A DNA stretch of 64,000 nucleotides from Vitis vinifera (taxonomy: Eukaryota; Streptophyta; Magnoliopsida; Vitales; Vitaceae), in NCBI RefSeq assembly GCF_030704535.1, contig NC_081806.1:5665001-5729000 (forward strand). The letters are read 5' to 3'. The notes beneath the pieces were generated by a model. It saw only the letters and a program-made list of their open reading frames with translations. It made no database searches and was not told the origin of the DNA. Positions 35,402 to 48,180 of this stretch are shown piece after piece (positions within the stretch are counted from its first letter, which is position 1; each line of letters begins with the position of its first letter). Made by a program: the position numbers and the translations under genes.

Positions 35402-38400
35402 TGTGAACCCCGCATTTCGGCTCATGCGTTTCTCACTCGATGGCGAGCTTGATTTTTATTTGAAAAAATGATCTTTATTGATTAGGAAAAATGACTTGGA
35501 GTCGCCACTTATTTTTGTTTTATTTTTAAAAAGGTGATTACTACCAAAAAGTGCTATTTTGTAGACCTAATTATAATGATTTTAAGCACCTTTGTGTAGT
35601 AATCATATTCATTTAACCCAATTAATTCATTAAGGTCCTTAGTAATTGGTTTTAACCATTTTGTGGCAAGTTTACATGTTTATATCAGCTTATGAATCAA
35701 TTCAAGCATGCCAAATGATGGAGGAACTACTTGGACAAGTTAAAGCAAGGTTTTAGCTACACCAAAGCAAGCCAACAAAAGGAGAAAAGCAAAGAGAAGC
35801 AAAGAGAAGCTAAAAGAAGCAAAGAGGAAAACAGAGGACAGCAGCTGCAGTCTTCTTTGGCACTTTTGGAGCACTTCCCGAAGTCCATTTTCTACATGCT
35901 ATATACCATTTCAAAGCTCAGAAAGTCAAGAATCCAACGGTTCAAACCATGTACGATTTGAAGCTGAATTGAGAAAGATATGGCTTTTGGAAGATAACTG
36001 CATCAAGCTGAGGGACAATTTCGCACACCACTGTTCAAGGTGCGAATTCCTCAGTCCACTGTGCGAGAATTTCGCACACCTCAAATCAACGTGCGAAATT
36101 GGAACTCCAACGTGCGAATTTTCCCCTGTTTCTGCCGACTCCACACGAGATCTTTTCTTTTAGATATTTTTGTATAAATTTCCATTCTTCTCCTTGTAAT
36201 CCACGAATCATAAGATTTCTTAGCTAGGAAGGATTGGAAAAAATTCTCTATATATATTCCCTTGCATCCGTTGTAATTTATCATCGATCAATATATAGAA
36301 TATACAGAGCCTTGCTCTGTTTTTCTCTCTTCTCCTGTTCTTCCCCATTTCTATTTTCTTAGTAGCCAAACAGCCTCTGAGGGCTTTTCCTCAGAGGATG
36401 ATTGGCTAAAACTTTTAGTTTCTTAAAGTATGGATGTTATGTGATAGCTTGGATGCAATCCCATGGAAATTTCTCGCACCCGAAAGGTAAGGTAGTCGTT
36501 TTTCATTAATGGTTCATTAATGCAAAGTTTGGTTTTTATTTCCTTTTGACAACTTCCAACGGCCAATACTTGATAAGCTTTTGGATTTCTATCCATTAGT
36601 TATCTCCTACGAGCTATTGGAAGGTGAGGTTTTCAATTCCAAGTTTTGCATTAATCCGTTAGAACCAATTTCAATGGCCATTGAAAGGTGAGTTTATCAC
36701 TTGGAATGACTTTGAGTTGCCAATATTTGGTAAGCTTTTGGCTTTAGACCATTAGTTATCTCTTACGAGCCATTCAAAGGAAGTCTAAGGTGAATAACCA
36801 TTGATGAAATTCACTACCATCTGTTTTGCCATTTTAAAGGATTAAAACTTGATTTGCTAAATCCATACCGGTTCGGGAAGCAAGCATCACCATAGTTGCA
36901 ACCCCAACGCGAGGAGCCTATCCTGAGATTTCCAATTTGCATAAGAGCCAAAGCATAGCTATCCTATCTTTGAGAAACTTGTTTTTACACCCTTTCATTT
37001 TAGTCTTTAATGTTAGCTTAGATTAGTTTAAATCTTTCTAAAACATTTACATCTTCTTTTAAAGCTAACATCCATAAGAAAATCACCTATTTTCCTAATT
37101 TGAACATCACTTGTGTTTGCGAAAACCCTTCCCAGTGAATGATCCTAGAACCACTATGCTATAGTAGCTTGGCTACTTTAGTAATAGTATTCAAGGTATA
37201 AATTTTGTTGATACGCCTTTAAAGCTAAGCTACCATGAGTCGAATCAAAAGGTAAACAAAATAAGAAAGAAAAACCCTAAGTGTGACTCCTTATTTTAGA
37301 AAAGGTGGTCTACGAAAAACCGGATCGGGTTCGAAGGTCAGGTTACTTATCAGGAAGGTACGGTAAAAAACCGTAATACCCTTCTAAGTCCCTAAAAACG
37401 AGTCTCTACTAATAAAGTGAAGCAATCATGGCAATTGATAAGTAAATCGATGAATACCCAAAGTGATCATGCACGTATGAGAGTTCGAATATGCATAGAC
37501 AATAATCAGATGGAAAGTGGGTACGTACCTCGACAATAAGTCATCATGCACTATCAAGAGAGAGGGTTAGTGCACAATTAAGGAATAATAGCATGCATGT
37601 CAGAGAGCAGGATAAATAAATCATGTATGATAACCAAGTCAATCAATCAAATCAATCAATTGATCATAAGATCATGTATGTGGGGCCTCCACCAAAGCCC
37701 GATTATTTTTGCACTGACCAAATCCGTAAATTCCATTATTCAGAATTACAAAATTTGATTTTTTGCTTATTTCAAAACATTTTTTTAAAACAGAGGAGGT
37801 GTGAAAATGGCTTGCCAGAAAGAAAGTGGCAACCAATTTTTAGTAAAAATGTGATTTTTAGGACCTAAAACCCTAAGGATGAGAATTTAAAAAAACTATA
37901 ATTATTGAAAGGGTTAGGAGATTGGAAAACTATTTAATAGCTTGAATTTGAAAAAGATGTAAGAAATAGGAGTATGAGAGATTATTCATAAAAAAAACAA
38001 ATAAGGATGAAACATAGAGAGAATGACAGTTCAGGAGACTTGGTCGTCAGTATTATCGGAGTTTGCTTTTTGATTCTGGGCGTAAATGGATTCGGCGGAT
38101 CGTGAGTGTCTGACGAGCCAAGTTGTCCGAGGAATCTGAATTGTCGGCTGCGGATGCTCTTCGGGTAAGCGCTATCAGAGGATCCGGACATGTCTGACAG
38201 GGGAAGTTGAATCGCCCTCTCCCATCCGGCGTTAGGCGCCGGATGTGAAATACGCGAGGAAGGTAGAACGTCGGCCTGGGCAGAATTCCGGATGTGAGAC
38301 ATCCGGAGAAGGTGGGATGTCAGCGGACAGAATTCCGGATGTGAGACATCCGGAGAAGGTGGGACGTCGGCGGACAGAATTTCAGATGTGAGACACCCAG

Positions 38401-39957
38401 AGAAGGTGGGACGTCGGCGGACAGAATTCTGGATGTGAGACACCCGGAGAAGGTGGGACGTCGGACGACAGAATTCTGGATGTGAGACACCCGGAGAAGG
38501 TGGGACGTTGGCGGACAGAATTCCGGATGTGAGACATCCGGAGAAGGTGGGACGTCGGCCTGACATAATTCCTCCTCGGGTGGAATGAGCTATGTAGCAT
38601 TTTTTTTAGGGAGGATCCCACAAGTAGGTGAAGGTTTAGAGAGAGAAACGGGTTTGGTGGTATGGTTAAATGGGTGTACACATGGGTATGGTAGAACACG
38701 GTTATGAGTAGCATGAAGGATGGGTATGGGTTGTATGGATATGGAGGCTTGGGTGAGTGGATTTAATGAGTATGTGAAGGAGTGAAGGGTAGCATGCACC
38801 CGTGAGTCTCCATGTAAGTGAGGGAGTGGGATGGAGAATGAATGAGAGGAAAATGGGTGTGGTGGAGGATGCTTGATTCCTGCAAGCTTGAGTGAGGAAA
38901 TAGGTATGGCTAACGCGAACAGTGAAGAAGGCATAGGCATGTGGTAACTGTGTTATTCATCATGGGAACATGAAGCCTTTGCTTGGACAAGTTAAACTGG
39001 ATCGAACTGACAAGCTCTTTCCCTGCTCACTCTGCAAAATATACCCAGGTAGTTTGCTACTTTGCTTCACCCTCAAGCTAACGAATCTCCTCTCCAGAAA
39101 ATGCCAAGAATAGAGGGGAAAGATGGAGAAAAAGAAAAAGAACAAAAAAAGAAGAAGAACAGAGCAATGTATAAGGGAAGATAATACCACTAAAACCAAG
39201 CTCTGCATCACGAAGACCAAAAGAGCTTTCAAAAGAGCCTGGTGGGAGGATCTCAATGAACTTAACACACAAACACAAAATATATCTGACATGCAGCTCA
39301 TACAGGAGAAGACAAAGATCAAATAAACAAAAGTCCGAAACAGGTTTACCTCCTTAGGCAATCAAAACACTATTCTGAATATCAGCAAGAAACGTAAGGT
39401 GATCCTAAAAAATAAGATAAGATAAAGTAAGAGATAATCAAATCTGACTGATTCTTCTCCTATCTCTCCAAAAAAATGTCTTTTTTTCCTTATTCCCCCT
39501 GTCTTCCTCTCCCGCCGTTCCCCCCTTCCTCTCCCGCCGTTCCCCCCTTCCTCTCTTTCTTTCTTGGTGTCCTCCTTTGCAAGCCACTCTTCTGCCCTCC
39601 TATTCACTGATCAGCAAGCATGGCTTGCCCAACCACTCTCCCTGCTGCTGCACGCCTGCTACAGCCGGCATCAAGCCCTCAGCTTCATGGCTGCCTGTCC
39701 CATCTGGCCGGGATTCATGGTAAGAGAGGGGGGTCCCCCTCACACTTCAAAAGAATAACCAAACCCCACTCTAACAGCCCAAAAGCTCTTTTGAATATCC
39801 TTCAACAGGTGTCTCCACCCCATTGCATTTCCAACCTACTACCTGATTCACTGACCACCCAACCAAGAAGCAGCATCTGACTCTTTAAGAGCCCTCCACT
39901 TGGCAAAAAGTGTGACCTGCAGCAAATGAAAAAAACAAGCCCCATACGGGGGGCTAT
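35402..39957. mobile_element. Gypsy-type long LTR/leader sequence, probably a solo or decayed copy
   Basis: The left end TGTGAACCCCGCATTTCGG and the phrase GACTTGGAGTCGCCACTTAT (about 35491-35510) are characteristic of plant Tat/Ogre-like Gypsy LTRs. So is the later block ACGGTAAAAAACCGTAATAC (37360-37379) before CCCTTCTAAGTCCC. A repeated TGCGAA/TTCGCAC patch (36026-36120) and a CTTGCTCTGTTTTTCTCTC leader also recall grape LTRs. No gag, RT, RNaseH or integrase frame is visible. AGTAAT flanks 35396-35401 and 39958-39963, a possible target duplication, but the right end does not finish in CA, so the right boundary is tentative. Frames at 35731-39880 are not genes. Confidence 0.5.
38281..38563. 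repeat. 47-bp minisatellite, six units
   Basis: CAGAATT starts recur at 38281, 38328, 38375, 38422, 38469 and 38516, exactly 47 apart. Unit features are CCGGATGTGAGACATCCGG, GAGAAGGTGGGACGTCGGCG. The first 19-base block is an 8-bp perfect inverted repeat around GAG. A degenerate partial unit precedes the array (about 38234-38280). Because 47 is not a multiple of three, long minus-strand frames here are chance products of the repeat. Confidence 0.9.
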
Positions 39958-42900
39958 AGTAATATATTGATTTTTTTTTTACTTTTTAATGCTTAATAAA
40001 AATAATAATAATATGGACCAATTTTATTAATTACTCTATATATATATTGTAATAATTCATATTTCTCTCATTTTGTATCAATCTTTTGATATAGTGGATT
40101 CATTTTCTTTTATTCATAATTTTTCTCATTTAGGGTTTTCCATGTTAATTTGTGTGTTTTTAATTTTCTTTTTCTTTTTTATTACCTATTTTTGTTATTT
40201 GTAACAGTTTGTGAAAGATAAGTAGATATTAAGATTTTTTTAATAAAGATAATATTATTATGAAAAATGGGTTGCTTAAAAAATGAATAAACTTACGAAG
40301 GTCTGCTTGTTATTACCATTATTATACAAATGTTCATAATGGCTTAGTGTGTATGAATCAATGGCACTAAAACGACAATGGTTGTTAAATGCATTGATAT
40401 GGACTGCAATCCATAGTAAAGGCAATTAAATTGGATTGTGATGACATTTTTTTACGCATACATTGATATATATACCCAGCTTCCAGGTAAAGCTTCTTGG
40501 AGCTTTGCTCATAAATTAGGTTTTGGGGTCCTGAAATGTATTTATAAAATATCATCAATTAAGTGATGTCACGTATATATTTTCAATTCTTCTTATTTTG
40601 TACACAATTTTATTTGTTTATTTTCTTACTTTGATCTCATTTATTTATATTGTACTTTAATGAGTTAGATCTTCTCATATATATTAAATGGTTCCGATTT
40701 GAACTTTATTAAGTATCATTATATTACCTTGACATTTTCCGATTTTGGGAAGCTGCAAGAGCATTCAACTTCTATATCATATTTAATGAAACCAAAATTT
40801 GAATGTGAAGTGTCCATTCTATTACTACTCAATATCATTCCGATTCTCTTAATTTGTAGAATTAAAGTATTTTAAAAAAATATTAAATTAAATAAAAAAT
40901 ATTAAGTTAAATAAAAGTATTTTTCAAAAATATTGATTTTTTTCTCAAAATCAACAAAGGACATTTTTGGAAATACTGAAGGATGATATCCTTCAACTCA
41001 ATTTCCATACTTTCATTGGGTCTTGGGCTCAATTTGAAAAGTTATATGGACCTTTTGTTAATTTGGGGGTTCATCTACCCCCAAAAGATAATTCTCCCCA
41101 TGGGTAAATTTTATTTGTACTAACCTGGCCTTTAATGCCTTTCTCTCTTTAATTTACACATTTTGCATTATTTGCTATGTTTAAAGCCCTCCTCTTCAAT
41201 TCTCACTTTTCATTTTTTTTCTTTTGTAAAAAATAATATGTACAACGTTTTCTAAGTTAATATATTATTGTAATATTGTATTTCCTTATATAATAAGGAA
41301 AGTTGTTGGAAACACGTCTATACATATTTTAGGTTATGAAAAAAAAAAAAGTCATGAGATGGAAATGGACTTGTAGACAATATAGGAGGTAGATAAAGCT
41401 GTAAGGATGAATGAGATATACTGGTTGAATAAGAGAGTTTGGTTGATATAAGAAATGAGAAAATATGAGATGTTTTGAAAATCAGTAATTGTATTTAGTT
41501 CTATTTTCTATAATATTTATTATAATATAATAGAAAATTTTTATTTCATTTATGGATATAAGTTTAGTTGATCAAACCACGTTAAAACCGCATGTACTTT
41601 TATATGTGATCGTTTTATCTTTATGTTCTTAAATTAATATTATTTGCATTAAAACTTCTATTGACACAATAATGGATCATCAATGATTGACGACTCACTT
41701 CATGACTTTTAGGGACCATGGAAGAAAACATTTTGAATACAATATTTGGTGTTGAAATTGATATCGAAGGTATGGACTTCTCTTAGAAAAGTCATTGCTC
41801 CCATTACAATTGATAAAAAAAAATAAAATTGAAAAACATGTTAGTAACTTAAAAAAAAAAAGGATTATATTGTTGCAAACAATATTTAAAAGACTTCAAA
41901 AAATATATGTGACATTAATCTTGTTGCAATAAAAACTCTAATTTCAAACTAAAATAAATTTTTTCAATTTGTTCAAGACAAATGAATGAACAACATTACA
42001 ATGTTAGAAAAAAAAATTTAATATTTTTACCGAGTCTTTACCAAGAATATTGTCGCTATGTTTCAAAACCAGTTTTATTTTCACTCTCACAACTCAATGA
42101 ATGAAAATACCCCTAATGAGTTTAAGAAATAATATTTATTTTTGGATATTTATTATTATTATTATTTTTTGTATAACTTTGCCAATGGCATAACATTGCC
42201 AAATTATCAAAAAAATTCAGTTATTCTATTGCTTTTAATTTTTAATTTAAACATTCTTGAAATGATTTAGGCCTTTTTTTTTAACTTAATGTTAAATACT
42301 ATTTGCTTTTATTTCTTAACTTTTTTTTTTTACTTATTATTTATTTTAAGAAGTTTTTATTCATATAAAAAAAAGTTAAAATATTTAGCTTTTTCATTAA
42401 ATATTAAAAATATCTTTTGAAACAATTCGAACACAATTTCAACACGACCTCACGCACTAATACTTAATACTTAACAAAATAAAATAATAAAAAGTAAATA
42501 ATTAATACTAAAAATAATATTTAATTGTATTTAATGTTAAGTTAAATTAAGTTCAAAAAATAAACACCACCCGATTACCACGCCATTGATGTTGCTGGTA
42601 ACAAAGGGAAAGTCAAAAAAAAATAATAGAAATGTGAGAAAACTAGTAAGGATTGTCTGATTGTCTGATTGTCTGGCAGGTAGAAAGACATTAAGCAAAA
42701 CCAAAGCGGCAGACTTTCCTTTCTGCGGGCATGAATTCTTTCTTTCTATCCCATCATTTGTACCTTTTCCAACAGGAGTCGGCTTGAAATATGTGGATCA
42801 TGGCACCATCCTCTGCCTTTCCCCCGTCAGGCGGGCGTAGGACCGTCAAAGGGAAAAATCAGCACTTCATTTTCACGGGATGCTTCTTTTCCATTTTGTA

Positions 42901-43383
42901 TCTACTGCTCGGCACACCCGGCACCCACCCTTTCAACGCAGATATCACAATTATAATGCTATTTCTTCTGTCAACCATAATACTGTAAAAAATTTGAGAA
43001 AAATGCTGAAAAATGAAAATAGAGAAAAAATATATTTAAAATCAATAAATTATTTTTATATATTACTTTAAATTGATTTAATTTATTTTAACGTTTTTTT
43101 CATAAGGATTAAATAATTTAAAAATATATAAAATTTTAAATAATTTAATTTTTTTTGCACAGAAACATTTTTTTTCCAATACTATTTGAGAACCAAAGCA
43201 TAATTTAACTTTTCCCTAAATTGTGTGTAAAAAAAAAAAAAAAAAGGAATTTGCATAACAACATCTCAATCTATAACCTTCTTATCGTCGTAGCCAAACT
43301 TCTCTCCACGCATCTTTTGGAGGTTCTTTAAAGTCTTAACTTTTTTTTATTGCATAAACTATATTTTACCTTGCCCAAAGAAT
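39958..43383. other. AT-rich intergenic region, no gene seen
   Basis: Mostly AT-rich DNA. A short triplicated GATTGTCT run sits at about 42651-42675. The GC-richer patch at 42680-42950 has no recognisable coding motif. Confidence 0.4.
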
Positions 43384-43815
43384 GCACCTTAGATTAGGTT
43401 TTGGTTGTTAAATCTTAGAGGTAGGACATGAATCTTTCATCACACCAAGGGGATTTAAGAACAATGTTTAATCATGTATGAGTCACGCTAAGCCAATAAG
43501 TACCCTAATTCCATTTTTTTAATTTCCCTATTTTTTCTGTTTTGAATGCATCTTAAGCAATGTTCGATAGTAAAATCCTAAAGGTAGAACATCGATCCCT
43601 ATTACATCAAGAAGATATAATTTAAGGACGGTGTTAGATCACGTCCAATAAGTACCCTAATTCCATTTTTTCTATTTTAAATGCATCTTAAGCAAAGTTC
43701 GACAATAAAATCCTAAAGGTAGGACATCGGTCCCTATTACATCAAGATCTAATTTAAGGGCGGTGTTAGATCACGTCTTAGCCATACTAATCCAATAAGT
43801 ACCCTAATTCCATTA
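43384..43815. repeat. Tandem array, three units of about 150 bp
   Basis: AAGTACCCTAATTCCATT is at 43498, 43650 and 43797 (spacings 152 and 147). Within units, ATGCATCTTAAGCAA, TAAAATCCTAAAGGTAG, TCCCTATTACATCAAGA and GGTGTTAGATCACGTC recur. The first unit is the most diverged. Confidence 0.8.
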
Positions 43816-46000
43816 TTTTAAGTTTCCCATTTAGTCTATTTTGGGTTCGGTTAATTCTATTCAAGTTTCAAATATCACACATTCTAGAACCAAGAATATT
43901 TAATATTCCTTGCGTTGAAGTGTTCAAATTATTTGCACACTGCCAGTCAAAAACCATATGCTAGCGTTCGAGTCAACTGTATGATACGTGTAGGACTACT
44001 TCATCTTAAAAATATGATTCATCAAAGCTTTTCTTTAATCATTATCTAAACCCATGTTGGTTTATTTATTTATATTTTAGTTGGGAGTGGAGGAGCACCA
44101 TTGTTTTCTGCAATATTGTTGTTTCAGTCAACCAAATCCTTGTTCACAATCATGAAGATGATCTGATTTTGCTTGAACAACGTTTTTTTCTATTAAAAAT
44201 GTCATTTAAAATTTGTTTTTTTTATATTAAAAATGTTATTTAAATTTATTGTCAAATGAACTTTTCATATATGAATCATTCTTAATTAAATAGAATTGAA
44301 AATGAGAGGGCTCGACTTTGGAATCTTTTTCCTTTAAAAATATTATTAAATTACAGTTGCCCTCAAAATAAGAAAAGAAAAATCTATTACATAAAATTTA
44401 TGTTTTGAAAAGATGAATTTAATGTAAGAAATATTTTAGTATGTCAAAATCATCATTTTAAAATAAAAATAACTTATTTGTTACGTAAAACTTATCTCTT
44501 CCAAAAATAAGTAATTTAATGTTGAAATTTATTTTTTTACAAAGAATTTGTCTTTTCAAAAAACAAATTCATTATAAATATGAAATTTTCTTGAAAAGAC
44601 AAATTCAATATAAAAAGTAAATTGATTTTTTATATGAAACATGTATTCTAAAAACACAACTCCACTATTAGTATGCTAAATTATGCTTTATATTAAATTT
44701 ATTTTTCCTAAAGACGGGCACAAGTGAATTGAACTAGTTTGAAAATATTTTTAAGAGAACATTTTTTTTAATTTTTTTAAAATTATTATACTTGGACAAA
44801 AAACCCTCATTCACGATTAAATGTTTAGCTCCGTATTTATAATTAACTCACATATAATTTCATTATTTACTTTTAAATAATAATTAATCTTTATCGAAAT
44901 TATAAAATTAGGAAGGATGATGGGATGAATAATTTCACTCACCCATCCAATATGAGATAAAAATAAGAATAAGAATACAATTAATTATAAGACGAGTTAA
45001 GATAGAGGCGACTTATCCTCAACCTGTCAAGTTAACAATACGGCAAAGTCCTCAAAATTTCTTATATCAAAATAATTGTTTCTCATCTACCAAATTAATA
45101 AACAAAAATTAACTATTCGGTCCACCCTCTCTTTCCATTGAGGATTTAAATGTCATGTACTCTATCAATTTTTATTTGAATGATAGTGAAAGCAAAACAT
45201 TTAATAAATACTCACCAACCGAGATATATAGGTGTGTTGGAAGGTAAGATTAAGATTTGTCATGTCCTATACAAATTAGTTTTGGCACCATGCAAATAAT
45301 AAATAATTTTTTTTCCTATTTATAAACAAAAATTAATGAACTAATAACATATAATTAAGAATTAAAAATAATATATTTTTATTCTTACCATCTATGCTAT
45401 TTTAATACAGGTTATTTGATTTTAAAAAATTATTATAAACCCAATTTTGGAAATCTAAACCTTCATTATTTTTTGACCTCATTTTGACGAAAATATCCTT
45501 ATTATTTTATTGTAAATATTTGAAATAGATAAGGGCATTTATATAAAAAATAAGTTACTCTTCAAACAAAAATATGAGAATAGATAAATTCACAAATATG
45601 AAGAGTATTTCATCCTTTTTAACCTTTTTTTTAATATATAATTTATTAAATTATTTTCTATTTTCCGTTTATAATGAAAATAATTAGGAGGGGCAGAGGA
45701 ATAAATGGTGGAATTAGTTATTATTATTTATGGGTTTCATTTTTTGTCAATGAAACCCACCCGCAGAGCCTTAACTTTGCTGGTTATTAATCTTGGCCAT
45801 TGATGCAAAATTGCAAACTAATCTGCTAGACCATGGCAATGCCTTCATCATCAGGCTATTGACTTCCAAAGGATCTCTTTGCCTCCATGTTTTCGACTCT
45901 ATCCACTTGAGCGTTGTTTGTTCTCTACCTGGCCTGAGGCATTCACATTTAAAAGGCCAATCAAAGCTCTTGCCTTCTTTATCAACATCAATTTTGACAT
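43816..46000. other. AT-rich intergenic region, no gene seen
   Basis: AT-rich. The 77-codon plus-strand frame at 45793-46026 starts at a non-ATG codon and has no domain; its end overlaps a local duplication. Confidence 0.4.
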
Positions 46001-46140
46001 TAACTTCCTCTGCTCATGGTTCCTAACTAATTAGGTCACAGAAAATGGCAGGACCCGTGCCATGCATCAACTTCAACATTAACTTCCTCTGCTCATGGTT
46101 CCTAACTAATTGGGTCACAGCAAATGTTGGGTCCCATGGC
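46001..46140. repeat. 79-bp local duplication
   Basis: TAACTTCCTCTGCTCATGGT is at 46001 and 46080, each followed by TCCTAACTAATT, GGTCACAG and AAATG. A second short repeat of TATAACTCATATTATGTG follows near 46258-46304. Confidence 0.85.
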
Positions 46141-46329
46141 ATGATGCATGACATGTGCTGCAACATGTGTTATGGCTTGAGCCATGATGTGTAACTCATG
46201 CCATAATCCATGTCATGATGTGTGACTCGTACCATGGGTCCATGACCATGTCATAATATATAACTCATATTATGTGGTCATAATGTATAACTCATATTAT
46301 GTGTAACGACGTATATTCAATCGTGTAGA

Positions 46330-46745
46330 TTTTGTCTGTTCTCTGTTCTGGATCCAAATGAGCCCTCACGATTTTTAAAACGTCTTTATAAAATTAAGAG
46401 AAGTCTATACTTATATAGTGCTATGAAATTTTCTTTTATTCCATATGAGATGTTACAAACACCCTCTATGCAGAGGTTGTGTCCCATTGGATTGCGGGAC
46501 CAAACATATAAACACTGGACCAAACAAACCCCTATATCAAGGTTAATGATCAACTCTAATACCATTTAAAATGACCTGCACCCAATCATATAAATATTAC
46601 CTGCTCTTGACCCAAAGGGCCCTTACAATTTTTAAAATGTGTCTATAGGGTTAAAATTAAAATGTGTCTATAGGGTTAAAAGAAGTTTATACTTATATAA
46701 TATTAAGAACTTTTTCTTCTATTCGATGTTAGATGTCACATCATA
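46330..46745 (-). repeat. Dispersed plant repeat, copy 2
   Basis: The inverse of the element at 1346-1716. GAGCCCTCACGATTTTTAAAA is at the left; GATCAACTCTAATACCATTT lies in the middle, the complement of an ATGGTATTAGAGTTGATC word; GGGCCCTTACAATTTTTAAA begins the right half. A 24-bp unit AAAATGTGTCTATAGGGTTA is tandemly doubled near 46635-46682. Confidence 0.55.
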
Positions 46746-48180
46746 ACAAAATTCATACAACATTAATTAAAACAAGTTTTACAAGCTTCACTTACAATAG
46801 AAGGTTTAGCAGTGCCTCCCATGGTTAGTTAATCATGGCAGAGGATAATCTTGCTTTCATCCACCCTTTTAAATCCATTATTAGGTAAAGATGATGAGTT
46901 GAGAATTTATGAAGTCGTTGATTTTGTGGTACTAAACTCTTTGTTTTTTTATTTTATTCTATTTTACTTAAGTTTAAAGAAAAGTGTTTAAAAATTCAAG
47001 TCATTTTGAAATTTATTTGTTTTTTTAATATATTTTTATTTTAAATCTTAAAATACTTTGCTTTAAGATTTAAGTGAAAAAAAATCTATTAATGTCATAA
47101 CTTAAATTAAAAATAAATTTTAATTATTAAGTCAAAATAATTATATTTGATAATTAATTTAATGACTTAATATGATTTCATAATTTAATTTAAGTTAGTA
47201 AATAAATTAAATATATTTGATTAAATAATTTAATATCACAACTTAAAATTAAAACTAATTTTAACTATTAAGTCAAAATAATTAACTTATTCTTAATTTC
47301 AATTTTTTTTTTTGTCTCATTTACTCATCTAATTAAAAAGAGTATATTTTAGTATAAGAACTTCACATTCATAACTCATTTTTTTATAGTAGATATTTTG
47401 TAATTATCTTATGTATGTATAATACTTTTAAATATTTAATAAATGAATTTGTTACTTAAAATTAATAAAAATAAATATAAGTTAAAATTAATGATGATAA
47501 ATATTAGTTAAAACTAAGAGAATAAATATGTGAATTTAATAATTTAAAAAAAACTGAAAGTTAACTTTATCTAACAATTTTAATACTTAAACTAAAATGC
47601 CCTGAAAACCTACTCCATTAACTTACAATTGAAGAATCACGCACAGCTGCTGTGCCTGTGTCTCTATCTTGATCGTTTGAACACAGTAATAGGACCTCTG
47701 AAATGTAACTGACCACCGTGTTTTCTTTGTGTGGGCGAACCCACCAACTGAATCCTCGGCAGAGTGAGAATCCTGAGATGGGCGATAGTTCTTCCTTTCT
47801 TCAATAAACCAGAAATTCTATTCTAGCATGTTGTCTATCGTGAACAGACGTTATTTGCCTGAAGACTGTTAGTTCTTTAATATGTCACTGCAATTATACT
47901 GAGACAAATGTTAGGTTACAGAATGAAGATACATGATAAAATCTAAACTATTGGATGAGAAAACAAACCATAAGACCCAAGTACAAAAAACATTGGACCA
48001 AGGTTAAAAGCAATGGAAGGGACTCGGGTACAAAATGATGAGACCTAAATGCGTATGTGAATTCGCTACTGTAACGGGACCTTATATGGAGGAGTCAGTC
48101 TATTCAAGCTGGGAAGTATTGATTTCAAGCCCTTCCGAACTCATGGATGAACTACAACCTATTATATCCAACACAGCCGG
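46746..48180. other. Intergenic region and O-fucosyltransferase 3' flank
   Basis: AT-rich to about 47600, then more balanced sequence leading into the 3' end of the O-fucosyltransferase gene. No other gene is seen. Confidence 0.4.

Noticed and set aside
38234..38563. Regular 47-bp repeats as a CRISPR array
   Set aside because: There are no spacers: the units are directly tandem. The setting is a plant genome.
37982..38714. Long minus-strand frames (194 and 110 codons) with repeated HPEFC/HLLR motifs
   Set aside because: They are translations of the 47-bp minisatellite. The unit is not a multiple of three, so the repeat runs through all frames, and neighbouring sequence is non-coding.
45793..46026. 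77-codon plus-strand frame
   Set aside because: Begins at TTG, has no domain, and its end lies in a local duplication.
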